Source: DASXHY01 sp035552155 (GTDB taxonomy: Bacteria; Verrucomicrobiota; Verrucomicrobiia; Limisphaerales; DASXHY01). From it: a DNA stretch of 64,000 bases. A model generated the notes under the pieces. The model worked only from the letters and a program-made list of their open reading frames with translations. It was not told where the DNA came from and searched no databases. This document shows, one piece after another, positions 15,666 through 24,470 of this stretch. The stretch's first letter is position 1. Each line of letters begins with the position of its first letter. A program made the translations under genes and the position numbers. Where the stretch lies: assembly GCA_035552155.1 (NCBI GenBank), contig DASZLX010000011.1, positions 53,561-117,560 on the forward strand, in the 5' to 3' direction.

Positions 15666-17171
15666 ATGATTGACCTGATGCCAGAACGAGCGCGCTACGC
15701 CAACCCGCCCATCGCCATCCTCGGAGTGCCGTTCGATAACGTCACCACCGCGGAGACCATCGCCGCCATCGAGCGCATGGTGGAATCCGGCGAACCGCAT
15801 TATCTTGTCACTGCCAACGTGGATTTCCTGGTGCAGGCCAAGGAAGACGTGGAATTGCGCCGCATCCTGTTCGACGCCCATCTCGTTCTTTGCGACGGCA
15901 CGCCGCTCGTGTGGGCGTCACGGCTGCTGGGGAATCCGTTGCTCGAACGCGTGGCCGGCGCGGACCTGGTGCCGCTGCTCTTGCGCGTGGCGGCGGAAAA
16001 GGGTTATCGCGTTTTTTTCCTCGGGGCCACGCCCGAATCCTCCGAACGCGCGGTAAGAAATCTAAAAAAATTGCATCCCGAATTGATTATTGCTGACCAT
16101 TACTCACCGCCATTCAATAAATTGCTGGAGATGGACCACGACGAGATCAAGCGTCGCATTGTCGCGGCCAAGCCGGATTTGCTGTTCGTCTCGCTCGGCT
16201 GTCCCAAGCAGGAAAAATGGATTGCCATGCATTATCGTTCGTTGGGCGTGCCGGTGTCCGCGGGCGTGGGCGCGACCATCGATTTTCTGGCCGGCTCCGT
16301 CAAGCGTGCGCCCCTCTGGATGCAACGCAGCGGCACAGAATGGATTTATCGCCTGGCGCAGGAGCCCCGCCGCCTGTTCAAGCGTTATTTCAAAGACCTT
16401 TGGGTTTTCGGCTGGGCGATGTTGGTGCAATTATGGCAATTGCAACCCCGCTCCCGCCAACCCGAGTCCCCGCAAGTGCAAACGCCCGCGCCGCGGATAC
16501 CCATGCGGTCGGGAGAAAACTGGCAGTGGCTGAAGGTTCCCGAACGCCTGGACCTCGCCGCGGTGCGCGAGGAAGTTTTGCCCCTGGACGAGATCCTTGC
16601 CGACCATCGCCATTGCCTGCTGGAAATGGACAATGTGAAGTTCATCGATAGCACCGGCATTGGCCTGCTCATCCGCTTGCAGAAAAAAATCCGCGAGAAC
16701 GGGCGGCAACTGATCTTGCTCGCGCCAAGCCCGATGGTCCGACGGGCGCTGGCGTTGATGCAGTTGCAAAATTTCTTCGCCACCGCGCCGGATTTTGCCT
16801 CCGCTCAGCAACTCATCGTGACGCGCACGCGCGAACAAAACGGCGCGGTGCGCTTGCGCAGCCCGGCGGCCATCAATCCCGTCCTCTGGCAGGGTGAAAT
16901 CACCGCCGCCAATGCGGCGGAAGTGTGGGCCACGACCGAGACCCATCTGGCGTCCAAACAGCGGCGCGAACTGATCATCGATATGTCGGGCGTGCGGTTC
17001 ATGGACAGCACCGGCCTCGGCGTGATGGTGCGTGCCAAAAAACGGGCCCAGCTCGAAGGCGTTAAGTTGGAATTCACTTATCCGCAACCCGCCGTCCAGA
17101 ATGTGATTCACCTGGCGCGGCTAGAAGAATTCCTTTTGGCCGAAAGCCCGCGTGAACTGGCCGTCAAATAA
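15666..17171 (+). CDS. WecG/TagA/CpsF-type glycosyltransferase fused to two STAS domains
   Basis: Residues 15-245 are a GT26 (WecG/TagA/CpsF) domain. It has TANVDFLVQA (49-58), LVLCDGTPLVWA (83-94) with the catalytic-type Asp87, RVAGADLVP (95-103), LGCPKQEKWI and GVGATIDFLAGS. Such enzymes add N-acetylmannosaminuronic acid or ManNAc to a lipid carrier in surface-polymer synthesis. Residues 285-385 and 405-495 are two STAS domains, each with the D-S-T-G phosphoacceptor-type motif (Ser329 and Ser448) as in anti-sigma antagonists. The fusion suggests a regulator output tied to glycosylation, or domain reuse as a protein-binding module. The start at 15666 (MIDLMPERAR) is where family similarity begins. 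It probably forms an operon with the GT4 gene 30 bases later. Confidence 0.85.
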   Translation: MIDLMPERARYANPPIAILGVPFDNVTTAETIAAIERMVESGEPHYLVTANVDFLVQAKEDVELRRILFDAHLVLCDGTPLVWASRLLGNPLLERVAGADLVPLLLRVAAEKGYRVFFLGATPESSERAVRNLKKLHPELIIADHYSPPFNKLLEMDHDEIKRRIVAAKPDLLFVSLGCPKQEKWIAMHYRSLGVPVSAGVGATIDFLAGSVKRAPLWMQRSGTEWIYRLAQEPRRLFKRYFKDLWVFGWAMLVQLWQLQPRSRQPESPQVQTPAPRIPMRSGENWQWLKVPERLDLAAVREEVLPLDEILADHRHCLLEMDNVKFIDSTGIGLLIRLQKKIRENGRQLILLAPSPMVRRALALMQLQNFFATAPDFASAQQLIVTRTREQNGAVRLRSPAAINPVLWQGEITAANAAEVWATTETHLASKQRRELIIDMSGVRFMDSTGLGVMVRAKKRAQLEGVKLEFTYPQPAVQNVIHLARLEEFLLAESPRELAVK

Positions 17172-17201
17172 TCTGCCAACCGGCAAGCCATTTTAGGCTC
17201 C

Positions 17202-18368
17202 ATGCGAATCGGCATTTCCACCTCGGTCGTCCAACGTGGAAAAACGGGCATCGCGCAATATTTGTTCGCGCTGCTCCGGGCGTTTTTGCCGTACGCAAAC
17301 GAAAACCGCTTCGTCCTCTTCGTGCTGGAGGAAGACTTGCCGCTGTTTGATTTCGCAAAAAGCTTCATGCAGGTCGTGCCCGTGTCTGAACAGTTCCGTC
17401 CACCAATAAAAAATATCCTCTGGCACCAGACCGTCCTGCCGCGGCTTGCGCGCAGCCTGCAACTCGATGTGCTGCACGTTCCGAGTTATCGGCGCATGCT
17501 CTGGCCCCGCCCCTGCCCGCTCGTCGCCACCATTCACGATCTCGCGCCTTTCCGAATCCCGAAAAAATACAGCTGGGCCCGGATGTTTTACGGCCGCGTG
17601 ATTGCGCGCCGGCTCGCGCGGCGGCAGGATGCCATCATCGCCATCAGCGAAAACACCGCGCAGGACATCCGAGAATTTTTCGACGTGCGTCCCGGGCGCG
17701 TCCGCGTGATTCACAACGGCCTCGAGCACGATCGCTTTTTTCCCGGCTCACGCGAACAGGCACAGGCGGAAATGGCGGGACGGCACCAATTGCGCAAGCC
17801 ATTTTTCCTGTATGTCGCGCGGCTCGAACATCCCGCCAAAAATCATGTTCGCCTGATTTCCGCGTTCAACGAATTCAAGGCGGCGACCCGGTCCGATTGG
17901 CAACTGGTGTTCGGCGGGAGCGATTGGCACGGCGCTGAAGCCATTCACGCGGCGGCGCGGCTGTCGCCGTTTGCCCCGGACATTCGTTTTCTGGGATTTG
18001 TGGCAGATGAGGAGTTGCCGGACTTGTACCGTGCCGCGGACGCATTTGTCTATCCCTCGCTCTACGAAGGATTTGGGATGCCGCCGATTGAAGCGATGGC
18101 TTGCGGATGCCCCGTGATTTGTTCGACGCGCGGTTCGCTTGGCGAAGTGGTCGGCGAAGCGGCGGCGATCGTTGAGCCGGAGGAAATCCCTTCCATCACC
18201 CGACAACTCGTAACGCTTGCGGGCGAACCCCGCGTGCGCGAACGTTTACGGGATGCGGGATTGGCGCAGTCGAAAAAGTTTGATTGGAACCGTACGGCGG
18301 CCGAAACGCTCTCACTTTATGCCGGGCTTGCACGAAATGCTGAAAGATTTTCGCCGATGCTCCGGTGA
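17202..18368 (+). CDS. GT4 family glycosyltransferase
   Basis: This 388-residue GT-B fold protein has an N-terminal MRIGISTSVVQRGKTGIAQYL, VATIHDLAPF, IIAISENTAQDI and VIHNGLEHDRF. The C-terminal donor-binding E-x7-E is PSLYEGFGMPPIEAMACGCP. GT4 enzymes transfer sugars from nucleotide-sugar donors with retention. It sits 30 bases after the WecG-STAS gene, consistent with shared exopolysaccharide or surface-glycan synthesis. The acceptor is not known. Confidence 0.9.
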   Translation: MRIGISTSVVQRGKTGIAQYLFALLRAFLPYANENRFVLFVLEEDLPLFDFAKSFMQVVPVSEQFRPPIKNILWHQTVLPRLARSLQLDVLHVPSYRRMLWPRPCPLVATIHDLAPFRIPKKYSWARMFYGRVIARRLARRQDAIIAISENTAQDIREFFDVRPGRVRVIHNGLEHDRFFPGSREQAQAEMAGRHQLRKPFFLYVARLEHPAKNHVRLISAFNEFKAATRSDWQLVFGGSDWHGAEAIHAAARLSPFAPDIRFLGFVADEELPDLYRAADAFVYPSLYEGFGMPPIEAMACGCPVICSTRGSLGEVVGEAAAIVEPEEIPSITRQLVTLAGEPRVRERLRDAGLAQSKKFDWNRTAAETLSLYAGLARNAERFSPMLR

Positions 18369-18404
18369 AAGTTTTTTCGACACAGAAAATTATCGTTTCC
18401 CCTC

Positions 18405-18433
18405 TTGACTGCGTGTGAAGCGCTTCCCATATT
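18405..18433 (+). promoter_or_regulatory. Candidate sigma-70 promoter of rpoD
   Basis: TTGACT (18405-18410) and CATATT (18428-18433) are separated by 17 bases. Transcription would begin near 18440, about 40 bases before the rpoD ATG. Confidence 0.5.
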
Positions 18434-18481
18434 GCCATTCCGGAAATGGTGGGTTGGAAGTTTAATTTAATTTAGATTTGT

Positions 18482-20278
18482 ATGTCGAAGCCGAAGGCCC
18501 GAACGCCCGCGTTGAAAACCGCCCCGTCCAGACACAAAGACACCGCCAAAACTTCCCCTGACACACCAAGCAGCGCCCTCTCAGGCCATGCTGGAACGAC
18601 GCCGGGCAATGGACACCTTTCGGCGCCAGTCAACGGAGTTCATTCCCCCGACCGCGTGGCGGAAATTGCGGAAAAGGTCAAGGAGCTGGTTCGCCTCGCG
18701 CAAGAACAGGGCTATCTCACTTATAATGATGTCAACGAGGCCCTGCCTGATTCAGTCATCAGCGGGGAAGAACTGGACGAGGTATACGTCAAACTGCGCA
18801 ACCTCGAGGTGGAAATCGTTGACCAGGCCGAGGTGGACCGCGTCAAGCAGCCGGAACCCGAGGAGGAAGAGGACAAATCACGGCTGGATATTCTGGATGA
18901 TCCGGTGCGGATGTATCTCAAGCAGATGGGCCAGGTGCCGTTGTTGACGCGCGAGCAGGAAGTGGAAATTTCCAAGCGCATTGAGGAAGCGGAAAACGAA
19001 GTAAAGGTGATTATTTACAGCTTCGGTTTCGCCGGCAAGGAACACATCGCGCTCGCGGAAAAGCTGGTTTCCGAACCACCCAAGGAACGCTTCGACCGTG
19101 TCATTCTCGACAAGAAAATCGACGGCCGCGACACGCATTTGAAGGAACTGCGCCGATTGATCAATCACGTCCGCCAACTGGACCAGGAGGTGGATGAAAG
19201 ATATGCCGACTGGCAGAACGGCGCGAGCAAGGGAGCGGAAGGCCGGCTTCAGAGCGCATTCCAAAAAGCGGATCAAAAACTTCAGAAGACCTACGACAAG
19301 TTTTTTTACAAACAGAAAGTCATCGAGGAAATGGCGCTCGTCGCGGAAAACATCCACGACAAAATCAATCTGAGCCTTAAAGCCATCCTGGAGCTGGAAA
19401 GCCAGCGCAAATCATCGCAGGCGATCGCCATCATTGAATCCGAACAGCGCAAAATCCGCGCGCTGGAGGAATTCGTGCGCATGCCCTGCCAGGAATATCT
19501 CAAGACCTACGAACTGTTGACGGTTTATTCCATCAAGGCGCTCCAGGCCAAAACTGAAATGGTGGAAGCCAACCTGCGCCTCGTCATTTCCATCGCAAAA
19601 AAATACACGAACCGCGGGCTGTCGTTCCTGGATTTGATCCAGGAAGGCAACATGGGTTTGATGAAGGCCGTGGAAAAATTCGAGTACCGGCGCGGGTATA
19701 AATTCTCAACCTATGCCACCTGGTGGATCCGCCAGGCGATTACGCGGTCCATCGCCGACCAGGCGCGCACGATTCGCATTCCGGTGCACATGATCGAAAC
19801 GATCAATAAACTGATGCGGACCCAGAAGCGTTTGCTCCAGGATTTTGGCCGCGAGCCGACGCCGGAGGAGATTGCCGATGAAATGCAACTGCCCGTGGAC
19901 CGCGTGCGTGCGGTAGTGAAGATGGCGCAACAGCCGATTTCCCTGCAATCGCCGGTGGGCGACAGCGAGGACACAAATTTTGGGGATTTCATCGAAGACA
20001 AATCCACGGAGAATCCCTCCGAGATGACCAGCTTTAGCCTGCTGAAAGACAAATTGAGCGACGTGCTCAGCAGCTTAAACGAGCGCGAGCGAAAAGTCCT
20101 CGAACAACGCTTTGGGCTGGTAGATGGCTATGCCCGAACGCTGGAGGAAGTGGGCAAGCAGTTCAAAGTCACGCGCGAGCGCATCCGCCAGATTGAAGCC
20201 AAGGCGCTGCGCAAGATGCGGCACCCCACCCGCATCCGACAGTTGCACGGTTTCCTGGAAATTGAAGAGGTCGAGTAA
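18482..20278 (+). CDS. rpoD: Primary sigma factor RpoD (sigma-70)
   Basis: The 598-residue sigma factor has an N-terminal disordered Ser/Thr/Pro/Gly tail and region 1.1 (IAEKVKELVRLAQEQGYLTYNDVNE, about 61-88). Region 1.2 is DDPVRMYLKQMG (139-150), and a charged non-conserved region follows (about 180-330). Region 2 carries RLVISIAKKYTNRGLSFLDLIQEGN and the -10-reading YKFSTYATWWIRQAI. Region 3 is IRIPVHMIETINKL, and region 4 has the -35 helix-turn-helix VTRERIRQIEAKALRKMRH. It is the housekeeping promoter-recognition subunit. No clear Shine-Dalgarno is seen; the leader is AT-rich. Confidence 0.97.
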   Translation: MSKPKARTPALKTAPSRHKDTAKTSPDTPSSALSGHAGTTPGNGHLSAPVNGVHSPDRVAEIAEKVKELVRLAQEQGYLTYNDVNEALPDSVISGEELDEVYVKLRNLEVEIVDQAEVDRVKQPEPEEEEDKSRLDILDDPVRMYLKQMGQVPLLTREQEVEISKRIEEAENEVKVIIYSFGFAGKEHIALAEKLVSEPPKERFDRVILDKKIDGRDTHLKELRRLINHVRQLDQEVDERYADWQNGASKGAEGRLQSAFQKADQKLQKTYDKFFYKQKVIEEMALVAENIHDKINLSLKAILELESQRKSSQAIAIIESEQRKIRALEEFVRMPCQEYLKTYELLTVYSIKALQAKTEMVEANLRLVISIAKKYTNRGLSFLDLIQEGNMGLMKAVEKFEYRRGYKFSTYATWWIRQAITRSIADQARTIRIPVHMIETINKLMRTQKRLLQDFGREPTPEEIADEMQLPVDRVRAVVKMAQQPISLQSPVGDSEDTNFGDFIEDKSTENPSEMTSFSLLKDKLSDVLSSLNERERKVLEQRFGLVDGYARTLEEVGKQFKVTRERIRQIEAKALRKMRHPTRIRQLHGFLEIEEVE

Positions 20279-20337
20279 CGGCGGTTGAAAATGGCAGGCG
20301 CGCCCGGGCGAAATGGTTGAGACCTTGTCCCCGTCTT

Positions 20338-20748
20338 TCAGCGGACTATCGTCCGGCCACTGTATTGTTCGTCGCTTACCTTTTCCATCCACTCCACGAC
20401 TTTTCCATCGAGCGCTTCCTGAATGGCGATGTGTGTCATGGCGGTCGTCGCCGTCGCGCCGTGCCAGTGCTTTTCATTGGGCGGAAACCACACGATATCG
20501 CCCGGCCGGATTTCTTCAATCACGCCGCCTTCCCGCTGCGCCCAACCACAACCGCTCGTCACAATCAAAGTTTGCCCGAGTGGATGGGTGTGCCACGCCG
20601 TGCGCGCGCCCGGCTCAAATGTCACGCTCGCACCAGCGACGCGCGCCGAAGCATTCGCCTGAAACAACGGGTCGATGCGCACCACGCCGCTAAACCAGTC
20701 GGACGGCCCTTTCATTGAGGCCTGTGAACCATTTTTTTTGATTTCCAT
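20338..20748 (-). CDS. Cupin-domain protein, 136 aa
   Basis: A single cupin barrel: motif 1 TAWHTHPLGQTLIVTSGCG gives two His and a Gln in the usual Glu position, and motif 2 GDIVWFPPNEKHWHGA gives the third His. The pattern matches small cupins of COG1917, often near carboxymuconolactone decarboxylases or as standalone metal-binding proteins. Substrate unknown. Converges on rpoD, 59 bases away. Confidence 0.85.
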   Translation of the reverse strand: MEIKKNGSQASMKGPSDWFSGVVRIDPLFQANASARVAGASVTFEPGARTAWHTHPLGQTLIVTSGCGWAQREGGVIEEIRPGDIVWFPPNEKHWHGATATTAMTHIAIQEALDGKVVEWMEKVSDEQYSGRTIVR

Positions 20749-20876
20749 ATTATAATTTAAAACATTAAGCCGTCCGAATTACTCCGAGGTTTGTCGTATC
20801 CACTATGGCTCAATCTAAATCGGCCCGCAAACAAGTAGGCGCAGCGGGTCAGAAAATCGGATGCACGACTTCTATC

Positions 20877-21263
20877 CTACGGCCTCCCGCTTCCCTGTTC
20901 GGATTTGCGGACGTAGGATTTTACCGCCTCAAAAAGATTGTCCAGCGGTTCGGTCTTCCGTAGAAACCCATTTGCTCCGCGAAACGTCGCCTGGTCGAGA
21001 GAGTCCTCATCTTCCATGCCCGTGTAGATGATAATAGGGAGGGCGGGAAAATTGGATTTGAAGTAAAGCAACAGGTCCAGTCCGCTTTCACCGGCGAGAT
21101 TGATGTCGAAAATGCCGAGATCGAAATTTTCGAGTTCGGCCAGTGACATCGCCTCCGCCGCGACTCCCGTAGCGGTTACATCATAGCCTTTCCCTTCGAA
21201 AAAAACCGAAAGGATTTGGCGAATCGTCTCCTCATCATCGAGCACCAACAGGCGCGGACGCAT
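20877..21263 (-). CDS. Stand-alone response regulator receiver protein
   Basis: A complete receiver domain of 128 residues without output domain. It has an acidic pocket D9/D10, phosphoacceptor Asp53 (LGIFDINLAG), Thr81 (IIYTGM) and Lys103 (LRKTE). Such single-domain regulators act through protein contacts, as in CheY or phosphorelays. I use the ATG at 21263; a GTG two codons upstream is possible. No partner kinase is adjacent. Confidence 0.9.
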   Translation of the reverse strand: MRPRLLVLDDEETIRQILSVFFEGKGYDVTATGVAAEAMSLAELENFDLGIFDINLAGESGLDLLLYFKSNFPALPIIIYTGMEDEDSLDQATFRGANGFLRKTEPLDNLFEAVKSYVRKSEQGSGRP

Positions 21264-21387
21264 GAGCACGGTTTTACTATTCCCGGAGGGATTTGCAAGC
21301 TCCCACCAGCGATTGGCAATTCCTGCTAAACGAATGCCAAAAAATGTCCGGTCGCATGGCGGTGAAACTGCTCCTTAAGTTGCATCT

Positions 21388-21561
21388 ATGAAGACCAATA
21401 CGACCAAAACAACCAAACGAAAATTTCACCTCAGTCCCATCATTGTGAGCGGCGCTGGATTCCGGTGCATGGCATTCCGGGACGCGCAGGGCAAAATTCG
21501 GAATTTTTGGAATCAAGCCATCCTGCCGCTGCCCGTTCACATTCTGGACCCGGAAAACTGA
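21388..21561 (+). CDS. Hypothetical small protein, 57 aa
   Basis: An ATG at 21388 opens a 57-codon frame whose product begins MKTNTTKTTKRKFHLSPI. It ends with a segment like AFRDAQGKIRNFWNQAILP, with an Asp-x-Gly turn between strands. That shape recalls many short Verrucomicrobia proteins with a single beta-hairpin and trailing Pro/Leu tail (from memory, not checked). The opposite-strand frame in the same place looks like a shadow. Basic N-terminus; no membrane segment. Confidence 0.4.
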   Translation: MKTNTTKTTKRKFHLSPIIVSGAGFRCMAFRDAQGKIRNFWNQAILPLPVHILDPEN

Positions 21562-21998
21562 GCCTATGCTGATGATCTGATAAGGATAGCGCGCTCTGTC
21601 CGTGCCACTTAGCGGTGCAATGTGGAGGTTTATTCATACCGCAAGCCTGGTTCATTCTGTCCGCTAAACGCGGACGACGACGCCGTAGCGCGGGGTCTCT
21701 GCCCTACGCAATCAGGTACACCCGCCAGGAAATCTTCGCCCTGCACGCGCCGGGCGTGACTTTCCGAGCCCCAACGACCGATTTTCCACCACGCAATTTA
21801 TTGGGTGCCTGTCTGCTTTCCCTATAGCCGCGTCCACTTTTTGGAAGCAGCCCCTCCTGAAAATCAAAGGTTCAGGCGAACGAGCACGAGGAGAACGGTT
21901 CCGACCTGCGAATTGGACGCCCCCTCTCCTCCACAGAATCCACGAATTAACTTGCCGCGCTGAAAGACCCGAGCAAAATAAACGATCGAAGCTCGTGT
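21562..21998. other. Spacer upstream of tRNA-Ile2
   Basis: No convincing gene or regulatory element. It contains short imperfect palindromes and a GCCGTAGCGCGGGGTCTCTG-like repeat near 21682. The tRNA promoter probably lies in the last 80 bases but is not distinctive. Confidence 0.45.
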
Positions 21999-22074
21999 GG
22001 GCCCATAGCTCAGCGGTTAGAGCAGGCGACTCATAATCGCTTGGTCACAGGTTCAAATCCTGTTGGGCCCACCA
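21999..22074 (+). tRNA. tRNA-Ile2 (CAT anticodon, lysidine-type), CCA encoded
   Basis: The acceptor GGGCCCA pairs with TGGGCCC, followed by ACCA. The D-arm is TAGCTCAGCGGTTAGAGCAG, the anticodon stem-loop is GCGACTCATAATCGC and the T-arm is CAGGTTCAAATCCTG. The D-arm and anticodon arm are almost identical to E. coli ileX/ileY (AGAGCAGGCGACTCATAATC), which identifies isoleucine-2 and not methionine. The C34 would be modified to lysidine by TilS. Confidence 0.9.
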
Positions 22075-22109
22075 TCGCAAAAAGGGTGGAAGGCAATAGA
22101 ATCATTCCC

Positions 22110-24056
22110 ATGAAAAAACTCTCCGCGTTGATGAGCTTGTTGATGGCAAATTTCTGCGTGACGGCCGCTCCAACTTTCACGGTGGACGCAGGCCATCCCG
22201 CAGGAAAGGTGAGCCCGCTTCTCTATGGGCTCATGACGGAAGAAATCAATCATTCCTACGACGGAGGACTTTATGCAGAGTTGATTCGCAATCGGACGTT
22301 TTTGGACGACCCCACGACGCCGGTGAATTGGTCCCTCGTGCAGGACGCTGACGCGTCCGCCACCATCGCCCTCGATTCCGGGAATGCTTTCAACGACAGG
22401 CTCACCACCAGTTTACGGTTGATTGTGAGGAAGGCGCAGAGGAACCATCCCGCCGGCGTGGCGAATACAGGTTATTGGGGCATTCCCGTTCAGCCCAGGA
22501 CAAGCTACCGTGCGGCGATTGTGGCAAGGGCGGATGCGAATTTTTCCGGTCCGGTCACTGTGTCCATTGTCAGCGCCGACGGGCGCGAAGTCTATGCAAC
22601 GGAGAAATTTTCCGGGCTTGCATCGACGTGGAAAAAATTCGGAATCACCCTCAAGACCGGCCGGGTAGCTCCCACAGCCAACGCGCGTTTTGTAATAACT
22701 CTGGACCAACCCGGAACGATTTGGTTCGCGCTGGTCTCGCTGTTCCCGCCAACGTGGAAAAACCAACCGAATGGTTTTCGAAAGGACCTGATGCAAATGT
22801 TGGTGGATTTGAATCCTAAATTTTTGCGCTTTCCGGGCGGTAATTACGTTGAAGGAGATACGGTAGAGACTCGGTTCGATTGGAAGAAAACGATCGGTCC
22901 AATTGAGGAACGCCACGGCCACCCTTGCCCGTGGGGATATCGATCGACCGACGGGCTCGGCCTTTTGGAATTTCTTGAGTGGTGCGAGGATATGAAGGCC
23001 GAACCGGCGCTGGCCGTTTACGCCGGCTATTCCCTTCGAGGCAGTCACGTTAATCCTGGCCCGGACCTCCAGCCATTCGTGCAGGATGCCCTCGACGAAA
23101 TCGAATACGTCACGGGCGATACTAAAACTCATTGGGGGGCGGAGCGCGCGAAGGATGGACACCCGAGGCCCTTCAAGCTGACTTATGTTGAAATAGGAAA
23201 TGAGGACTGGTTCGATAAGTCGAAGAGTTACGACGGCCGGTTCGCGCAATTCCGGGACGCCATAAAAACGCGCTATCCGCAGTTCAAAACGATTTCCACC
23301 ATCGGCAACGACTAGCCAGAGAATGCGCGGGTCCACAGCCTCAAGCCAGACATGACGGACGAACATTATTACCGTTCAGTTGACACATTTTTGCAAATGT
23401 CGCCGAAATATGCGCAGGAATATGACCGGACTGGCACGGAGATTTTCGTCGGCGAATGGGCTTCGTATGAAACTTCGTTTCCACCGTGGGACGAACGCTC
23501 GAGTAATCAGCCGCCCACGCCGAACTTGGAGGCGGCAATTGGTGACAGCGTCTTCATGGCCGCGATGGAGCGGAACTCCGACATTATCAAGATGCAATGT
23601 TACGCTCCGCTCCTGGTCAACGTGAATCCCGGCGCGCGACAGTGGCGGCCGAATTTAATTGGTTATGATGCTCTCTCCGTCTATGGCTCGCCGAGTTATT
23701 ACGCCATTCGAATGTTCAGCCGAAATCTTGGTGACGAAATCCTTCGCACCGCATCCGCCGAAACATCCGTTCAAGGCTGCGCCACGCGCGACAGTGCAAC
23801 TGGTGAAATAATGATCAAGCTGGTAAATCCGGCGACAAATTCCGTGTCGCTCCACCTTGAAATCAATGGTGTTGCCTCACTAGCGTCCAAAGGCACCGCT
23901 ATCACGTTGTCGGGAAGGCCCGGTGATTCGAACTCGATAACTCAATCGAAAATAATCGTTCCGGTCACAAAAACGGTGCGCGGCATCAAGCCCGAATTTG
24001 TTTATGAAATGCCGCCCAGCAGCATCGTGGTGCTCAAATTGAAAGCCCGTTTATGA
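22110..24056 (+). pseudogene. GH51 alpha-L-arabinofuranosidase-like gene interrupted by an in-frame amber codon
   Basis: A 649-codon frame is continuous except for TAG at 23313-23315 (codon 402). The first part has a signal peptide (SALMSLLMANFCVTA), the N-terminal carbohydrate-binding-like region, RFPGGNYVEGD and the acid/base motif YVEIGNEDWF (Glu365). The second part continues in the same frame with TDEHYYRS, the nucleophile motif EIFVGEWASYE (Glu449) and a C-terminal beta domain. GH51 enzymes release arabinose from plant polymers. The amber codon separates the two catalytic glutamates, so the shorter product would be inactive. A one-base change from a Tyr codon (TAC/TAT) explains it. Sequencing error or suppression are alternatives. 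The gene starts 36 bases after the tRNA. Confidence 0.85.
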
Positions 24057-24061
24057 AGCCT

Positions 24062-24086
24062 CGTTCGAATCCGACTGAGCCCACTA
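24062..24086 (+). repeat. tRNA 3'-end relic (possible att remnant)
   Basis: CGTTCGAATCCGACTGAGCC followed by CACTA looks like a T-loop (GTTCGAATC), T-stem 3' strand and acceptor 3' end. It matches the 3' end of the tRNA at 22050-22074 at about 18 of 25 positions. No 5' part of a tRNA precedes it; the GH51 gene does. Confidence 0.5.
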
Positions 24087-24087
24087 C

Positions 24088-24459
24088 TTATTTCACTTCG
24101 ATCATCCGCGGACAAATCAGCAGGCAAATCCATCCCACCATGAAGCTGGCGCCGCCGAAGGGAGTAATTGCCACGAGCCATTTCGCCCCGGTGGCCGCGT
24201 AGAGATAAAGCGAGCCGGAAAAGAGAATGATGCCGATGAGAAAACTGAACCATGGAAGGCGCGGAAGCGGAGCACGCGCGGCGAGAACAAACAACATGAC
24301 CGCATGAATGAAGTGATAGAAAACGGCCTTTTCCCACCAACCCGCTGAGAGTGGGTTGTGGGCGAATGTTTCTCTGAGCGCGTGCGCGCCGAAGGCGCCG
24401 AGCACCACTGCCAGCAGGCCCATCAGCGCGGCGATTCGCATGGCGCGCGAATTATTCAT
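24088..24459 (-). CDS. DUF423 (YgdD-type) membrane protein
   Basis: The 123-residue protein starts MNNSRAMRIAALMGLLAVVLGAFGAHALRE, the family hallmark: a first helix ending in GAFGAHAL. Three more membrane helices follow, with GSLYLYAATG and ITPFGGASFMVGW. Function of DUF423 proteins is unknown. I use the ATG just before the first helix. It follows the S1/P1-like gene by 11 bases, so the two are probably co-transcribed. Confidence 0.9.
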   Translation of the reverse strand: MNNSRAMRIAALMGLLAVVLGAFGAHALRETFAHNPLSAGWWEKAVFYHFIHAVMLFVLAARAPLPRLPWFSFLIGIILFSGSLYLYAATGAKWLVAITPFGGASFMVGWICLLICPRMIEVK

Positions 24460-24470
24460 AAGCGACAAAT

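Noticed and set aside
20803..20962. Plus-strand small frame beginning MAQSKSARKQ
   Set aside because: It overlaps the 3' end of the response regulator on the other strand, with no ribosome site.
21277..21540. Minus-strand frame opposite the 57-codon gene
   Set aside because: No recognisable sequence; the plus-strand frame is the better candidate.
21999..22074. Reading this tRNA as tRNA-Met because of its CAT anticodon
   Set aside because: The D-arm and anticodon arm are nearly identical to bacterial tRNA-Ile2, so isoleucine is more likely.
22041..22109. GH51 frame extending into the tRNA
   Set aside because: The frame is merely open through the tRNA gene; the signal peptide begins at 22110.
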